A stretch of 64,000 nt of DNA from Cordia subcordata (GCA_028554755.1 JAPTOF010000020.1:10511001-10575000); one strand, 5' to 3'. Positions 23,438 through 36,122 are shown, counted from the stretch's first letter. Notes: a model not told the origin generated them from the letters alone. Numbers and translations are program-made.

Positions 23438-24066
23438 AAACTTAACCACTTAATATATGAGGATGACTTATTGTTAGGACCACGACCACGTCATTCTCGT
23501 TTATACCGCCTTACTTTTCCACCCTTAACTTGCACTAATCCTATGAAATGCCATTTTCCACTTATGGAAACATTTTTCTTTTCTTTTCTTTTTTTGTCAA
23601 GAGGGGGTCAAGTGATACTCAAAGGTTAGATAATTGCAATGACTGATAACGATTTGTTATGGCTAAATATTTTAAATTTAAATTTATATATTTAAGAAAA
23701 AACATTATCTAATTCTTGATCAATTGCAAATATATATTAAGATGTGATACTATTTTCTATAGGGATTTATAGCGGATTTGAGGTCAATTTAGTAGATTAT
23801 ATTGAAACGTCTGAAAAGAAAATTATATTGTTATTAAAATTATGTGAGAGTTTAAATACAATCAAAATTTGAATTAATGATAATAAAAAATGATAACAAT
23901 CTAGTCACTTATATTGAATCCCTTCATCTCAAATAGAATATAAATTAATGTGATGAAAAAGTTTGTGGGGTTTGTTTAAATGTCGATAAATTCTTATCAT
24001 CACAATGTTACCATGTTTGGCAACAAGGGAAATCAGTCTTTCTTTTCCGTCGACACTTTTTTGATA
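23438..24066. other. Intergenic DNA, nothing recognisable
   Basis: AT-rich, with short unrelated ORFs only. Confidence 0.5.
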
Positions 24067-24811
24067 CTTAATGCGTGTTTAACAACAGTTTTTCAAGTAG
24101 CGTTTAGTGTTTTGACTGGTCAAAACGTTATTTTACTAAATTATTGTTGTTCGGTAAACTAGTGTTTCAAATAGCTTTTTAAATAGCTTTTAGCGGTTCA
24201 ATTAGCTTTTCTCAAAAGCTAAAAATTTTAGCGTTTCAGATAGCTTTTAGCTTTTCATGTTTTTTTTTTGGCAATTCTACCCTTTTTGTATTTTTTGATT
24301 TTTCTATTCTTTCTCCAATCTCTCTCTATATTTTTACTTTTTCTTTCACAAATATAAATAAAAAATAATATAAAATAAATTTCAATTTCTATATAATCAA
24401 CATTACTAAAAGCATAAGTTTTATTAGTACATTCTTTTTTACAAAATAATTTTGAATCTATTAAAATTAACTTATGTAATATTGATATAAATATTTTATC
24501 AAAAAATTAGTTATACTTTAATATTAAAATATGATTATGAGAATAAATATCTAATTATGAAATATATTATCTTATTCCTATAATAGTAATAGTAATTACA
24601 ATTATCATAATAACAATAATAATAATAACATGATATCAATGTCCTTCTACGTCATTTAACATTCATTAGCTAATCTAACAACTAATTTTACCGAACACAT
24701 TTTGTTCAATCAGCTAATTAAACAGCTATCCGCTAACAGCTAAAATACAACAGCTATCAGCTACCCAGCTATCAGCTACTCCAACAGCTAATTTGCCGAA
24801 CAGGCCCTTAT
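24067..24811. mobile_element. hAT-like MITE, about 745 bp
   Basis: The right end, read inward, is TAAGGGCCTGTTCGGCAAAT; the left end TAATGCGTGTTTAACAACAG is a diverged mate. The subterminal arms are inverted and rich in AGCTAATT and TAGCTGATAGCTG-type motifs, as in common plant hAT MITEs. The centre is AT-rich. No clear 8-bp duplication. Confidence 0.6.
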
Positions 24812-25849
24812 ACAGCATAAGTTCTGTTTACACGTAAAATTTACTCTCTATTTCTTGTTGGATGTTGATTTATGTAAAAAAAAGTTTTGTTTTTTGGGAG
24901 AGAGGGAGGGGTCAATAAAGGGAAGAATTCATCTAACAAAAGAACCTTGCAAGGAATATTAAACACATGAGAAACTTATATCGTGAACCTGCAGGAAGAT
25001 AATGCAATTTGGACCTGCGACTATGAAAACTACACACTATATAAACTTCTTCTTTTTTTTTTTCTAAATCAAAATTTCTCGCTTCTCTCCTTTGTTTCAC
25101 GACTCAAACAAAATCTAAGTTACAAATCTGCTATAACAATCTCCTTTGCCCTAAGCTACAATCATTCTTCAATTATTCAAATTGCTACAAATCTGCTGCA
25201 ACAATTGCTACAAACACATCGATTAAAGCAAAAAAAGGAGGAATCAACATCTGCAAAAATCGAACTGAATTGAACAAATAGTTTTACGCAAATTGTATTT
25301 GTTCATAGTATGTTGATCTTTACATATTGCAAAATTTGAACAGAATTTGTGTATGTGTTTGTCTCTTTCTACTAATTTTGGCATTGTGAATATACTGAAA
25401 AAATAGTTTATCAGTACCGAACAAAGATGATATGTGAATTTTACTAGACAAGCAGCTTATGAATACTAAACAAATAGTCTTTTTATTCTGAAAAACATTT
25501 GTGACTCTTTTCATGTATAGATGTTTGTTAATTTTATACTTATCAAAAGATATGGTGATGATCTATGGATTTTACTGAACAAACAGCTTATGAATACTGA
25601 ATAAATAGTCTTTTTATTTTGAATTAACATCTGTGATTGCTTTCATGTATAGATTTTTGCTAATTTTATACTTGTCAACAGATATTGTGATGATTTATAA
25701 ATTTTACTGGACAAACAGCTTATGAATACTAAGCAAATAGTTTTTTTATTCTGAACAAACATATGTAAATGTTTTCATGCATAGATGTTTGTCAATAGAT
25801 ATTGTGATGATCTAATTATTTTACTGAACAAACAGCTTATAAGAGGAGA

Positions 25850-26110
25850 AGAGAGAAAGAGAAGGACGGCACTGAAGAGAGCTTGAAGCTCACAGCATGG
25901 TGATTTGGCGGTGGCGTGATGATCGGAGCATAAGAGAGAAGATAAGAAGAAAGAATAGAGAGGAGAGAGAAGAGAGAGAGAAGGACGGCACCAAAGAGAG
26001 ATTGAAGCTTGCGGCATGGTGGCTTGGTGATAGCGTGATAATCAGAGAAGAAGAGAGAAAGGAGGAGAGAGAGAAGAGAGAGGAGAAGAGAGAAAGAGAA
26101 AGGAGATGAG
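25850..26110. repeat. Purine-rich 120-bp tandem repeat
   Basis: Two copies of AGAGAAGGACGGCAC...GAAGAGAG...TTGAAGCT...GGCATGGTG...GCGTGAT, each followed by GA-rich tracts. Arg/Glu-rich and Leu/Ser-rich open frames on opposite strands come from this composition. Confidence 0.75.
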
Positions 26111-26164
26111 AGAGAGAGAGATTAACAATCTGATATGTTTTCTTTTTTTTTTTTTTTAAGTGTG

Positions 26165-26275
26165 GTACACCATGCCCTATGCTCCTACAGGAACATGATA
26201 TAATTTGTGTAGACATATAAAATTAAATCACACAAATTATATCATGCACTTGCAGGAGCATAGAGCATGGTGTAC
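26165..26275. repeat. Near-perfect 110-bp palindrome
   Basis: The left arm GTACACCATGCCCTATGCTC, continuing to TAATTTGTGT, pairs with the right arm ACACAAATTATATCATGCAC and on to GCATGGTGTAC. Arms are about 46 bp with few mismatches, and the loop is about 20 nt. It sits at the symmetry centre of the 24.97-26.56 kb element. An RNA hairpin here would be long enough for Dicer-like processing (inference). Confidence 0.85.
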
Positions 26276-27763
26276 TAGATTATTTGTTTAGTATTTATAA
26301 GCTGTTTGTCTAGTAAAATCCACAGAAACATCTATATATAAAAACAGTCACAATTGTTTGTTCAGAATAAAAAGACTATTTATTCAGTATTCATAAGTTG
26401 TTTGTCTAGTAAAATTCATAGATCATCATAATATCTATTGATAAGTATAAAATTGATATCATTTTTATTCAATTCTAATAAGTTATTTGTTCAGTATATT
26501 TACAACTATAAGTGCACATTATACTGTATACTTATGGATTCACGATATAAGTTTCCGTTGACTCACACACTATCATCAAATTGAGGCATGCTTAATCTTA
26601 ACTAAGAATAGAATCTTGGCCAAACAATGGAAGATTCCCCAGGTGGCAAGAAAAATGGAAGCTCGAATGCTTTGAAAAATCATGGCTTAATGGAAAAGCA
26701 TGGACCTCGTCAATCTAGATAAGCGTAGACGCCATGGCTGCTGACAGAGTTGGGAGGAATCGTATATGATTGGACGAGCACACCATGCCTGCTTATTGGC
26801 TACATTGGATTTGGTCAAAAAGCACGCAAATTGACAACGTTTGAACTCTTAAGGTGCAGACTGCCACGTGGGGCACGCTTTCTAGGAACGATCTTAGGTT
26901 TCATATTTTTCTTCTTTTCTTTCGGAAAAGCAATTATATATATATAATGACATCATCCAATGCCGTAAGAATTGGGATTGTTCTATACAAGTGAAAACAA
27001 TTCAAGCACGAGATTATAAGCGGAAGATTACAAATCTAAGAAACAAGAAGAGAACTTACCCTAATTATTCCCACAACCTAACCCGCCACTCGGTTGTCAT
27101 TTTGAGGGACATGCCAAAAAGGGTGACCCGGACTAGAAGACATGAGACATCGGACATTCTAAATAATGGAACACTGCCTCTAATAATTAAGATTTTAGAT
27201 TCGTATGTTAAAAATATTATGTCTTTTAAACAATTATCTACATAAAAGTATTCGTAAATTTTGCATATACAAAAATCATGCATCTCTCACACTATGAAGA
27301 AATCGTGTTTTTAAAACTGCAGTTTATGACTCCATATTACTGTAATTTATATTTATATATAGTAAAGATAAAACCCACCATTCTAATTTTCTTTCCAAAA
27401 TTCTATTACTATTTGGTTCATCACATCATATCATATTAATATTGCATATTTTGACTACACAATATGAATGTTTTGACCATATTTCATTATATCTATAATT
27501 TTTTTTAGTCTTTATACTTGTACGTAAAGGTAAATGAAAGGATTTGATTTCATAAAAAATTTAAAATAAATTTCTAATATTATTAACTTAAAGCAAATAT
27601 ATAATATTATTAGTTATATAAAATTTGGTAATATCAAATTAACATTAAAATGCATATATTGCATGGGTCACTTTCTAGTTTAATGTAAAGATAGAATCAT
27701 GCTTTTAAATATGAATATCTATAATCAATTGAACTCAATCAATAACTTGTGGTTTAGAGGATT

Positions 27764-27860
27764 GCTCAAATGGTTGGAATTACTTCTTTTGGAAGTGATG
27801 ACTTGAGTCCAAATCTTACACACGGTAGATTTGGATTAGGGGTGGGAAAAAATGAATATC
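27764..27860 (+). repeat. tRNA-derived SINE copy
   Basis: The A-box-like ATTGCTCAAATGGTTGGAAT and the B-box-like GACTTGAGTCCAAATC are spaced as in tRNA-derived SINEs. They are followed by TTACACACGGTAGATTTGG, ATTAGGGGTGGG and an A-run. It aligns with the copy at 15.64 kb. Confidence 0.55.
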
Positions 27861-28694
27861 AACTATGATTTCTTTCCTTTCAATCAACCATTATAATGAA
27901 AAACTTGTTTTGTCCAATTCCTTTTCACCGAACATGTTATGACCTAATATATGACGGGACCCTAATACGATGTAGATTTGGATTAAGGGTGGGAAAAAAA
28001 TGAATATCAACTAGTTTGATGCTTATAAGCATCTAATTATAAAAAAAAAATTTTAAAAATGTGCTTTTTTCTAAGTGTTTACAACCACCTAAAATAAGCA
28101 AAGCCAAACACCTTGCTAGCCACACCTTGTGGTCCTAATACTAACTTAGGGACTTGAACTCCCCAACCGCTATTAGCTAGAATCAATAGGCTACCACGAA
28201 ATCTAACTCAATTGGCACCGAGCATAAACATTACTCTAATCGGCACCTCACCGATATTCCAAGATTCACACTTTTCGATGTATCGAGGTCTCGTTTAAAT
28301 AAATGGAACATAAATAGTAAATATAAATCATGATGTTTTGTGAATATGGCGACTTCATTGCATTGCATAATTCTTGTTGGCCTGATTTTCAACTAATTCT
28401 ATGATGTTGATGTGCCTTATTGTAAAAGAAAATATTAAATTAAATGGCACTAGCTTGGCATATATTATTTAGATAATATCACTATCAAATTAAAGAAATG
28501 TTGTTTTCCATCCACTTTGCATTGCACCCATTAAAAATAATTGTGTGGAGAAATGAATCTAGGTAGTAAATCTCAAGGGGAAATTTGTTAGTTGTGGTTT
28601 CGATTTTGATGATTAAACCTTCAGGTGACAATTAAACATGACACCTCTTTGCATTTTTAATTCTTTATTTTTATCTTTCTTTTCCCTTGAAGGG

Positions 28695-28800
28695 GCAACA
28701 GAGCCAATTTTTTTTTAAACTCTTGTCCCTCATAGGATTCAAACTTAGATTATCATTCTTAGGCTCCAAAACTCTCATGAGAGCCAAGTTGAAGCAATAA
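28695..28800 (-). repeat. Possible tRNA-derived SINE copy
   Basis: On the minus strand, TTGGCTCTCATGAGAGTTTTGG is followed by AATCTAAGTTTGAATCC, TATGAGGGACAAGAG and a T/A tract. This resembles an A box/B box pair, but the A box is imperfect. Confidence 0.35.
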
Positions 28801-29849
28801 GCTTATTGTTGCTTATTAATATATTTTTCCGACCATTATTATTAAACTAAATCAAATTAAATCATATAAATGATAAATTATGTTTACACTGACCGTTAGC
28901 TACATCTCCATCCTCTTTTATACCAGTTTAAAACCCGCAATATTAAGGATAAGATCCCTAATACGAGGCAGATTAATCATTATACATAACAAATCAAGTT
29001 GAAGGGAAAAATAAAAATAAAATTAAAAAAAAAACACACACACACACACAAACTCAAGTCTGAAAACATAAATGACTACTGCCACGGAAGCTTGTTGTTC
29101 TCCATCCAGTCTAGATGTTTCTGTGGGAGTCCACGTCACATGGACCAAGAAAAATACCAAAAAAAAAAAAAAGTCAAAATTTTGAAGTGCCCCAGCATCA
29201 ATGGTTTGGCAAATTTTGTACAACTTCTCTTTTCTAGAATTCTTAATTAAATATTTTTTTGGTCAATTCCTAATAAAATCAGTCAAATATAATGACCGGC
29301 TAGTGTGTAGAAGGGGCAGGCCATCCACCCATCCCCGCTTCTTTTGTACTGCTTCCACGTTTGCTTTGACTCCTGCAGATTCACAATTCACACCAAAATA
29401 AATTTATATAATAAAAAGTTTTGAACATTATTATATATCGTTTCATCCTTTTTTTATATAAATTAAAATGAGTATTTTTAATATTTTTATTTATTGTTAA
29501 TAATCGGTTACATTCTTATAATCTATGTAATAATGAAATATAAATATATTTTATAAAACCTAATACTCAATAGATTTTTAATATTCAATGATATTTTTTA
29601 ATGAGAAATCTCTAGTAATTGAATGTAATATTTTAATTGAAAAAATAGAGCAAAAACATGGAGGTGCGGCATTGAAGTAGATTCGAAATAAATTTATTAA
29701 ATTAAAAGATTATTTTAATGAAAAACTATTTTAGATGTGAAAAAGTTATATTACATAATGACAAGTAGTGTTAATTAACATGATATGAACTCCTCTTTTT
29801 TTAATATATATATATATATATTTAATATATATATTTATTTATTTATCTA

Positions 29850-29882
<33 letters not shown>

Positions 29883-30307
29883 TTTTATGTATATTCTTAC
29901 CATATAAATAAGGATTGGGAAAATAAAAACGTAATATAAAACGAATACGTAATTTAAGACGTTGCTCGATAATTGGCACATGACACGTAAACAAGTTGGT
30001 CAACTGAAAATCAAAATCAAAAAATATCTTGTTGCTTCTTATTAAAAATCAAAGTTGCTCAAGCCATGTTTCAAAATATAAAGATTTAAAAAACGTAAGC
30101 GAAAGGGCATTTATGGTAGATGAGTATGCATATCTATAAAGATATGGTTCAAGAATCATAACAACACCAAATCCAAATCATGAAAAAAGGAAACTAGCCT
30201 TTAATATTACTTCTACCAATTTTAGTTCTCACTTTCCATGAACAAATCGTGCCCTATTAATCATCCCTTTTCTGACATATAAATACATGTGATTTGGTTC
30301 ACAACTC

Positions 30308-30320
30308 CTATATATATATA
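30308..30320 (+). promoter_or_regulatory. Candidate TATA box of the small gene
   Basis: CTATATATATATA lies 77-89 bases before the ATG at 30,397, followed by a purine-rich leader (GAACACACAAGAGAAG). Spacing allows a leader of about 50-60 nt. The (TA) composition alone is common in this window, so this is context-based. Confidence 0.4.
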
Positions 30321-30396
30321 GAACACACAAGAGAAGAATTAGGTGTTAGGTGTGCAAGGTGTGGTTTGGTTGCGTTTGAAGAAAGTTAGGTCAGAA

Positions 30397-30624
30397 ATGG
30401 AGAAGAACATCAACAATAACAACATCAACAAAAAAGACGACAAATATGATGGTGTTGCAGTTCATAGCCAGATTAAAAGGATCAAGCAAGAGCTCGAGAA
30501 GATTAAGCATCCAGCAGTGGAGCAGCTGGTGGTCCAGCCTGTTCTTATCACCAGGCAGCAGCAACGTTCGAGATCACCTCTCGGATTGATAGCTGAGAAT
30601 AGGCCTATTTCTGTCGGAAACTAG
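30397..30624 (+). CDS. Small basic plant protein, 75 aa, unknown function
   Basis: A single uninterrupted frame starts at the ATG of MEKNINNNN. The in-frame codons upstream lack another ATG, so this is the natural start. The N-terminal 25 residues are Asn/Lys/Asp-rich and probably disordered. Residues about 27-45 (VHSQIKRIKQELEKIKHP) form a short basic amphipathic helix or coiled coil. The tail has a RSRSPLGL...RPISVGN motif with a Ser-Pro phospho-acceptor-like core. I recall similar IKHP...RSRSPLGL...ISVGN tails in unannotated small plant proteins but cannot name the family or function. Base composition rises to gene-like levels here, and a TATA-like box lies upstream. No signal peptide or membrane segment. 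It is nearly 1.8 kb from the convergent SET gene. Confidence 0.65.
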   Translation: MEKNINNNNINKKDDKYDGVAVHSQIKRIKQELEKIKHPAVEQLVVQPVLITRQQQRSRSPLGLIAENRPISVGN

Positions 30625-30962
30625 TCCATCCGGCCGCCGTGTCTCCGTGTCTGTGGGTCTCACAGACATGGCGTTTATTGGGCCGGCTGCCGGATGGAAG
30701 TCTGGATTTGGTTACAAGATATGTTAGATGTTTTCATTAGAAGTCAGATTTTGCTTAGTTTTTTCCATATCTCTGTTATGGATTTTTAGTCGTTGTTTTA
30801 TTTTTTTTTTCTCTATTTAGTTTGTAAATATATTTCTAGAGCATAGGAGGTGATAAACTTTGATGATAGATTTACAGCTCTGTCCAGTCTTCCTTGTGTT
30901 GATGGATTATGCAGCTTATGATTGATGCTTTTTAGATTTTGCCAAGGCTACTGGCCATCTTT
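30625..30962 (+). other. Probable 3' untranslated region
   Basis: Sequence after the stop is less AT-rich than the intergenic DNA until about 30,720 (GGCCGGCTGCCGG) and then T-rich, with TTTGTAAATATATTT near 30,820. A small hairpin-like GC block, CATCCGGCCGCC with GGCCGGCTGCCGGATG, lies at 30,627-30,697. Confidence 0.4.
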
Positions 30963-31295
30963 TGCCTTAATTTTTCTCTGACATGTTTCTCAAATCCATC
31001 AAATTAATTTTTTTCTATGGATATATCGCGCCTTGCCGTTATGGTTCATTGTAAACACATAAAGCTGTCAAACGCGTCTTCGGGTTGGCCCGACCCGTTT
31101 AGTGCAGGTTGGTGGGTTGCTATTATGTTTTGCCTTAATTTTTCTCTGCCATGTCTCTCCAATCCGTCAAAGTAATCATTTTCTATAGATATATCACACC
31201 TTATGGTTTATTATAAATACGTGGAGCTGTCAAACAGGGCATCGGGTTGATCCAACCCTTTTGGTGCAGGTTGGCAAGTTGGTATTATGTTTTGG
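30963..31295. repeat. Tandem duplication, about 165-bp unit
   Basis: Two units begin TGCCTTAATTTTTCTCTG and end TATTATGTTTTG. Both contain ATCGCGCC/ATCACACC, AGCTGTCAAAC and TCGGGTTG..CC.ACCC...GTGCAGGTTGG. A third partial start follows at about 31,292. It lies just past the small gene's probable 3' end, and the GC-rich core resembles SINE or MITE ends. Confidence 0.75.
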
Positions 31296-32414
31296 CTTAA
31301 TTTTTCTTTAAAATACACGAAAATTCTGTGTTTATTTTAGAAGGCATATATGTTGAACATTTAAAAGAATAGCGACCACTTACAACAAATCACAAGATAA
31401 AAGTATTATTTACCCATTTGTGATGTTGTGTTCTCGTATGGCATGCTTTGGAAGGAAGAAAATTTCTCATTCCTTCTCATTATTATTGCTTATTTTAGGC
31501 ATTCTGGGAAAGAATTGTTTGAGGTATACGTCTTCCAATGCGACTGAGATTTGACCGAAAACTTTATCGTCGATTTAAAAGAATGGATCTGCTCATGATT
31601 TTAGCATATAAGTGAGATCAAAAGATTGTAAATGAGAGAATAATGCAATAACAACAAAATGATTTGGTCATTCATAACCTTCTAAAGTTTGAAAGGACTT
31701 TTCAGTGGACAATATTAAAGATTTATTACCATTGAATATCGAATTTCAGTCACTAGCTATAAGGAAATCCAAATCTATCAGAAAGGGAACTTTTGATATT
31801 TTGACCTTTGGGCCGTTGGATTCGTAACGCTTTAAGGAAAGGCAAAAATAAACCTTTTGGAAACTTTTCCTTACAAGGACAATATTGATTCTTTTCCAAG
31901 CACCTTCCTAAAGTATATCTTTCTTTTTGCCATAATGAAAGAATATCTGCAAATCTTATGCATGAATGCCACTAAGAATATCTTTCTTTTGTATTCTTGA
32001 GCTTAAATGGGTAATAAACATACATTACAGATCACAAAAAAAGCACCGTCCAGAAAACCGTTGATCGCAGCGAACGTAACTTTTTGTGGTGCAAGCATAC
32101 ACGCTGCGGGCCCACCGCAAAACTGCAGTTGCACCTGTTTTCTAATAACATTGTTATATACCACTCTTTTATTCTTTCACGCTTCCGTATATGAGAGAAA
32201 CTTTTACCATATACGTGAAAGATCTAATATTTAATACATGAACTCTTACCATATAAAAGAGGGGCAAAGGGTGGCATAAACATTACTATATCCAAAATTT
32301 TCTTTCAAAATTTCAAAGGATATTTCAAAAATGATACAAAATGGCTAATCAACTATTTTTTGAGAACAAGGGGTGTCTAGCTAAAAGCAAGCATAACACA
32401 GAAAAAGAGGATAC
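31296..32414. other. Intergenic DNA between the small gene and the SET gene
   Basis: No gene recognised. The 75-codon ORF at 32,007-32,234 has no domain and poor context. The part next to 32,414 is probably the 3' UTR of the minus-strand SET gene. Confidence 0.5.
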
Positions 32415-35400
32415 TTAACTTTGAGACATGGTTGATTCCTTTGATGAGAGTAACTTCACCCTCCTAGTAAGATCTTTCATTGCATCTATAGTAACATACT
32501 TCTTTTGAATTCTGAACTGAGCGGCCAACTTAGTTGTCGTAGAAACATTTTGCGTCAACAAAGATTCATCCTCCATAACTTTTGTAGGGAAATGTCCCAG
32601 CGCAATGACACAAAGTGCAACAACCGTGCGAAGAGCAGCAACTTCAGCTGATACGCCAAGAGGCGCTTCAGCTGATAAAGATTTCAATGTATCCAAATCT
32701 TGTTTCTGTACTGCATCCATGTCATTTGATAGAATAATTCTTAAGGCAGCCAGAAGACGGCCCTCTAATATTTCTGAACCTCCTATCGTTACCTATAAAA
32801 AAGAATTTCAGAAAAAGTTTATAGAGATATGCAGGTACCATGAACTATCTAAGTAAATATTTCTTGGAGAGTAATAGTAAAATTTATCAGCAGCTATCAC
32901 CGGTTAAGCCCCTTCAAGCTTCTGGAATTATTTCTTGGCTTGCAGTTTTTCAGTTCACACACACACAAAAAAGGAAGGAGGTCCAGGAAACATGGGCTCT
33001 TTTCTCATTTGACATACTTCATGTGAAATCTCAAAGCACCGCTAAAATGGAGGAGGGTTTCTGATAGCATGTCTCCAAAATTTATCGACAATGGATAGGA
33101 GGAGATAGTATACAGGTTATCCTTTTATGATACTACTTGAGGTCCAGGGTTTTAAACAATATAAGGCAGATAAAATGCATTTGTCTTGTTATTGAAGTTG
33201 AAATAGATATATAATTATATGTGTATGCATATACGTATTTACATTTGTATTACATCAAGTAATACATAGATATACTTACATACATACGTATGCATGTGTA
33301 GTTACATTTATATTTACACGCACACACACAGAGACACCTGTATTCATGTTTAAATATGTATGTAAGAATACGTGTGGATCTGTAAATATATGACACAAGC
33401 AACCCATGTACCTTCCAACTCATGGGGAAAAAAAAAATTATAAAGATAACCAAAAAGAGAAGGAAAGGCATAAACCTTAAGATTAGGATCTTCTCCAAGA
33501 AGGTTTAGTTGGGATAGAATCTGTTGCTGCCATGGGGATGGTGAAGAGAAGTTTGGAGATGAAACTCCAGCAGCAGCACTTGCAGCATCAAGCAGAGCTG
33601 GGTCATACTTGAGTTCAATGCAATCATAAGGATTAGAGGGAATCACAAATCCATAATCTAGAAGGAAAAGATCATTATTCAGATGGCCATAGTTGAGCAA
33701 CAATGGATCATCTTGTTTAATATGTGTTCCTGCAATGACCTGGCAAGCATTAAGTGAAAAAGAAAAGCTATCTGTGAGAATAAGAACAAGGTTCTTCAGC
33801 AAACAAAGTGACCCGGGCTTATTATTAATATGAGGAATGTGCATTAGCATGACAAAGGAAATAAGTTAAGGAGAACATGGAAAACAAACATGCCTTCACA
33901 AGCATCTTCTTGTTGCCTGCCTCTTGTTCCTGTACAATTTCAGCATTTGGATTGAAGCTGTGGTTGCACATATCAATTAATGGAAGCATCATTGGCACAT
34001 CAACATGGGCCCCATCTGAATGTTTACCTCCATGCAAGCGAAATGCTCGTGATGAAACTGCTGACATTGCCCATCCAAGTGCAGATGAATCAACAACTTG
34101 GCCACCAAATGGATGGTTGTTCACTTTGATATTTTCAAGTTCATGTTTCATCACTTTCTCAAAATCAAGAAGAAACTGGCATCTCTTGTTTACCTATAGC
34201 AAGTGAACATAACTGAATTCAATCATGGCCATACAGATCAAAGTTCAAATATGAACACCAGGATAATGCTTTTATGCACTTCAATTATACTTTCTACAAT
34301 AAAAGCAATCTTCTTGTTTAAACTATTAGCAGCAAGTTAACATGCATCCATTATCAGCAGCTGTGTCAGATAGACGTTAAAGATTGAACTGCTTGAAGAA
34401 GACTCGAAGGCTTTTGTTCACTACAGCATCAAATTCAACACCTGGAATCTGCCGTTTGGAAAGTAGTTTTCCATATAGGATAGGTTTTTACCTATGAAAA
34501 AGTTAGTGCAATTTTATGGGCCAATCTAAATACCTGGTACAGAAGAGGAGCATATTGCAAGTTCTTTATATCCTCGCCAGGAAAGAAAATGGGCACACTA
34601 TAAGTTTCGGGAAGATTGCTGATGTATGGCCACCAAAAGGAATCCTTTTTTGCTCTTTCTTGTAGCAGCTTCAACCCCAGTTTCATCGCCCATAGCTCCA
34701 CTGTCAAATGCTCCAAGTGTCTAGTTTACTTGTTATATTCAAAACTCAATAGCCTAATTAAGTAAAAAGTGGAGTTACTAAATTATAATGAGTATAGGAC
34801 TTATATGCTGACATAAAATGTACAGAGACACAATTCAAAGCTAGCTTGAAAATACTGGGAAAGGTAAAATTAGTTCAGTGGAATAGTTCCTCAATTAACA
34901 CTGTTTTCTATCTTTTCCCAAGAAAGAAGGCCAAATAATATAAAACCACACAAGAAGCAAGTAGTATTAGTTAATACCAAATGATAAATAAGTCTTATCC
35001 ATAAGTACCGTGGAAGAGAGTGATATTTATGGTTATAGCTCCACCAATCTCTCTACCACTTAGTCATTTTTTGATCCCGGGAACCTCCGGATACAAGATA
35101 AAGGTTTTACTTTGCTCTCTCTCGCTCCCTCTCTATCTCTTTCTCTCATACACACACACACACACACAACACCATGCTCTTGCTCACTCCCCCACTGCCA
35201 CCCCCTCCCCTGAAACCTGCAGCATTTCTATGAGGAGAGACAGGAACCTACATACTTCAGCAGCTTCCAAAGTTTAGGAAAGAAGAAAATTTTTCCTATT
35301 TGGGCTGCGATGGGACAGGCCCAGACCCGAGTTTTCTCAAGCTGGTAGGTGTTTATCTAGAAGTTTAATATGTGATCCGAGTTAGCATGCCTCATCATTT

Positions 35401-36070
35401 AAGTTAGAATGTGCAAGGACAAAGTGGTAACTTCCCTGTGAAAGGGCATTGCTATAACTTTGTCTATAAGCTGTAGCCTGTCAAATTAACCTGACGGTTA
35501 CGTTATTGGAACAGGTTCTCCAATCTGGTATGCTTAGCAGATTCAAGACACCTGCTTTGCTCCATAAAAGAGGGAAAGTTATGTAGGATGAAGCCCAGTG
35601 CCCCACTTTACATCAGGGAAAAGAGAACTTCATTGCTGAATTTCCTCATCAGTAAAGATCTTTGGAACGGTCTCATTTCAGGTGTATGTTGCCAAATACA
35701 TGGGTCCTAACTTCTTCCGTACTTCTTTCATTACTAACCTGCTTATGTTCTACATGTTTGCTACATTTAATTCCCATAAGTTTATTCAATCACTGAGGAC
35801 TTCTCCTAACTTCTATTGTACCTTTTGCTACTGAACCTGCTTATGTTCTACACATTTGCGGTGTTTACTCTGCATAAGTTCATCCAATCACTGCATAAGT
35901 TGCTAAAACATAGAAGCCTATCTATTGCATCAGTGTTTATTACCACTTATCATCATTTTAACTCTAAGAACATTAGGAAACAAAGTCAGATGTTTTAGTT
36001 GAAATAAAAAGCTGCACACTCTCTCTACTACTTATCATTTTCTAATCTGCAGAACTAAGAATTCTCTCTC

Positions 36071-36122
<52 letters not shown>

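Larger units (their letters stand above)
24970..26556. mobile_element. Fold-back element, 1.6 kb, with tandem arm repeats
   Basis: The outer inverted ends GAAACTTATATCGTGAA (24,971) and TTCACGATATAAGTTTC (26,539) match exactly over 17 bp. The left arm holds three to four tandem units of about 130 bp (25,430-25,850), each with ACAAACAGCTTATGAATACT and TTTTTATTCTG...TTTCATGTATAGATGTTTGT. The right arm (26,278-26,460) carries two units of the same sequence inverted. The core holds a purine-rich 120-bp tandem repeat (25,850-26,110) and a strong palindrome. No transposase frame is recognised. Confidence 0.7.
26557..30300. other. Intergenic DNA
   Basis: No gene is supported. It contains SINE-like copies (27.77 kb, 28.7 kb), a partial tandem repeat of TAGATTTGGATTA.GGGTGGG (27,826 and 27,973), (CA)n at 29,034-29,050, and (TA)n/(GA)n near 29,806-29,880. 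ORFs such as 26,750-26,947 and 28,999-29,250 show no recognised domain. Confidence 0.5.

Noticed and set aside
25775..26216. Ser/Leu-rich and Arg/Glu-rich ORFs on opposite strands
   Set aside because: Produced by the GA-rich tandem repeat in the fold-back element.
27764..27810. tRNA gene candidate from A-box and B-box-like words
   Set aside because: No acceptor or anticodon stem can be drawn; fits a SINE head better.
30343..30396. N-terminal extension of the small gene
   Set aside because: It would start at GTG; the first ATG is at 30,397, and plant initiation at GTG is not expected.
32007..32234. 75-codon ORF between the two host genes
   Set aside because: No domain, no conserved context; probably in the 3' flank of the SET gene.
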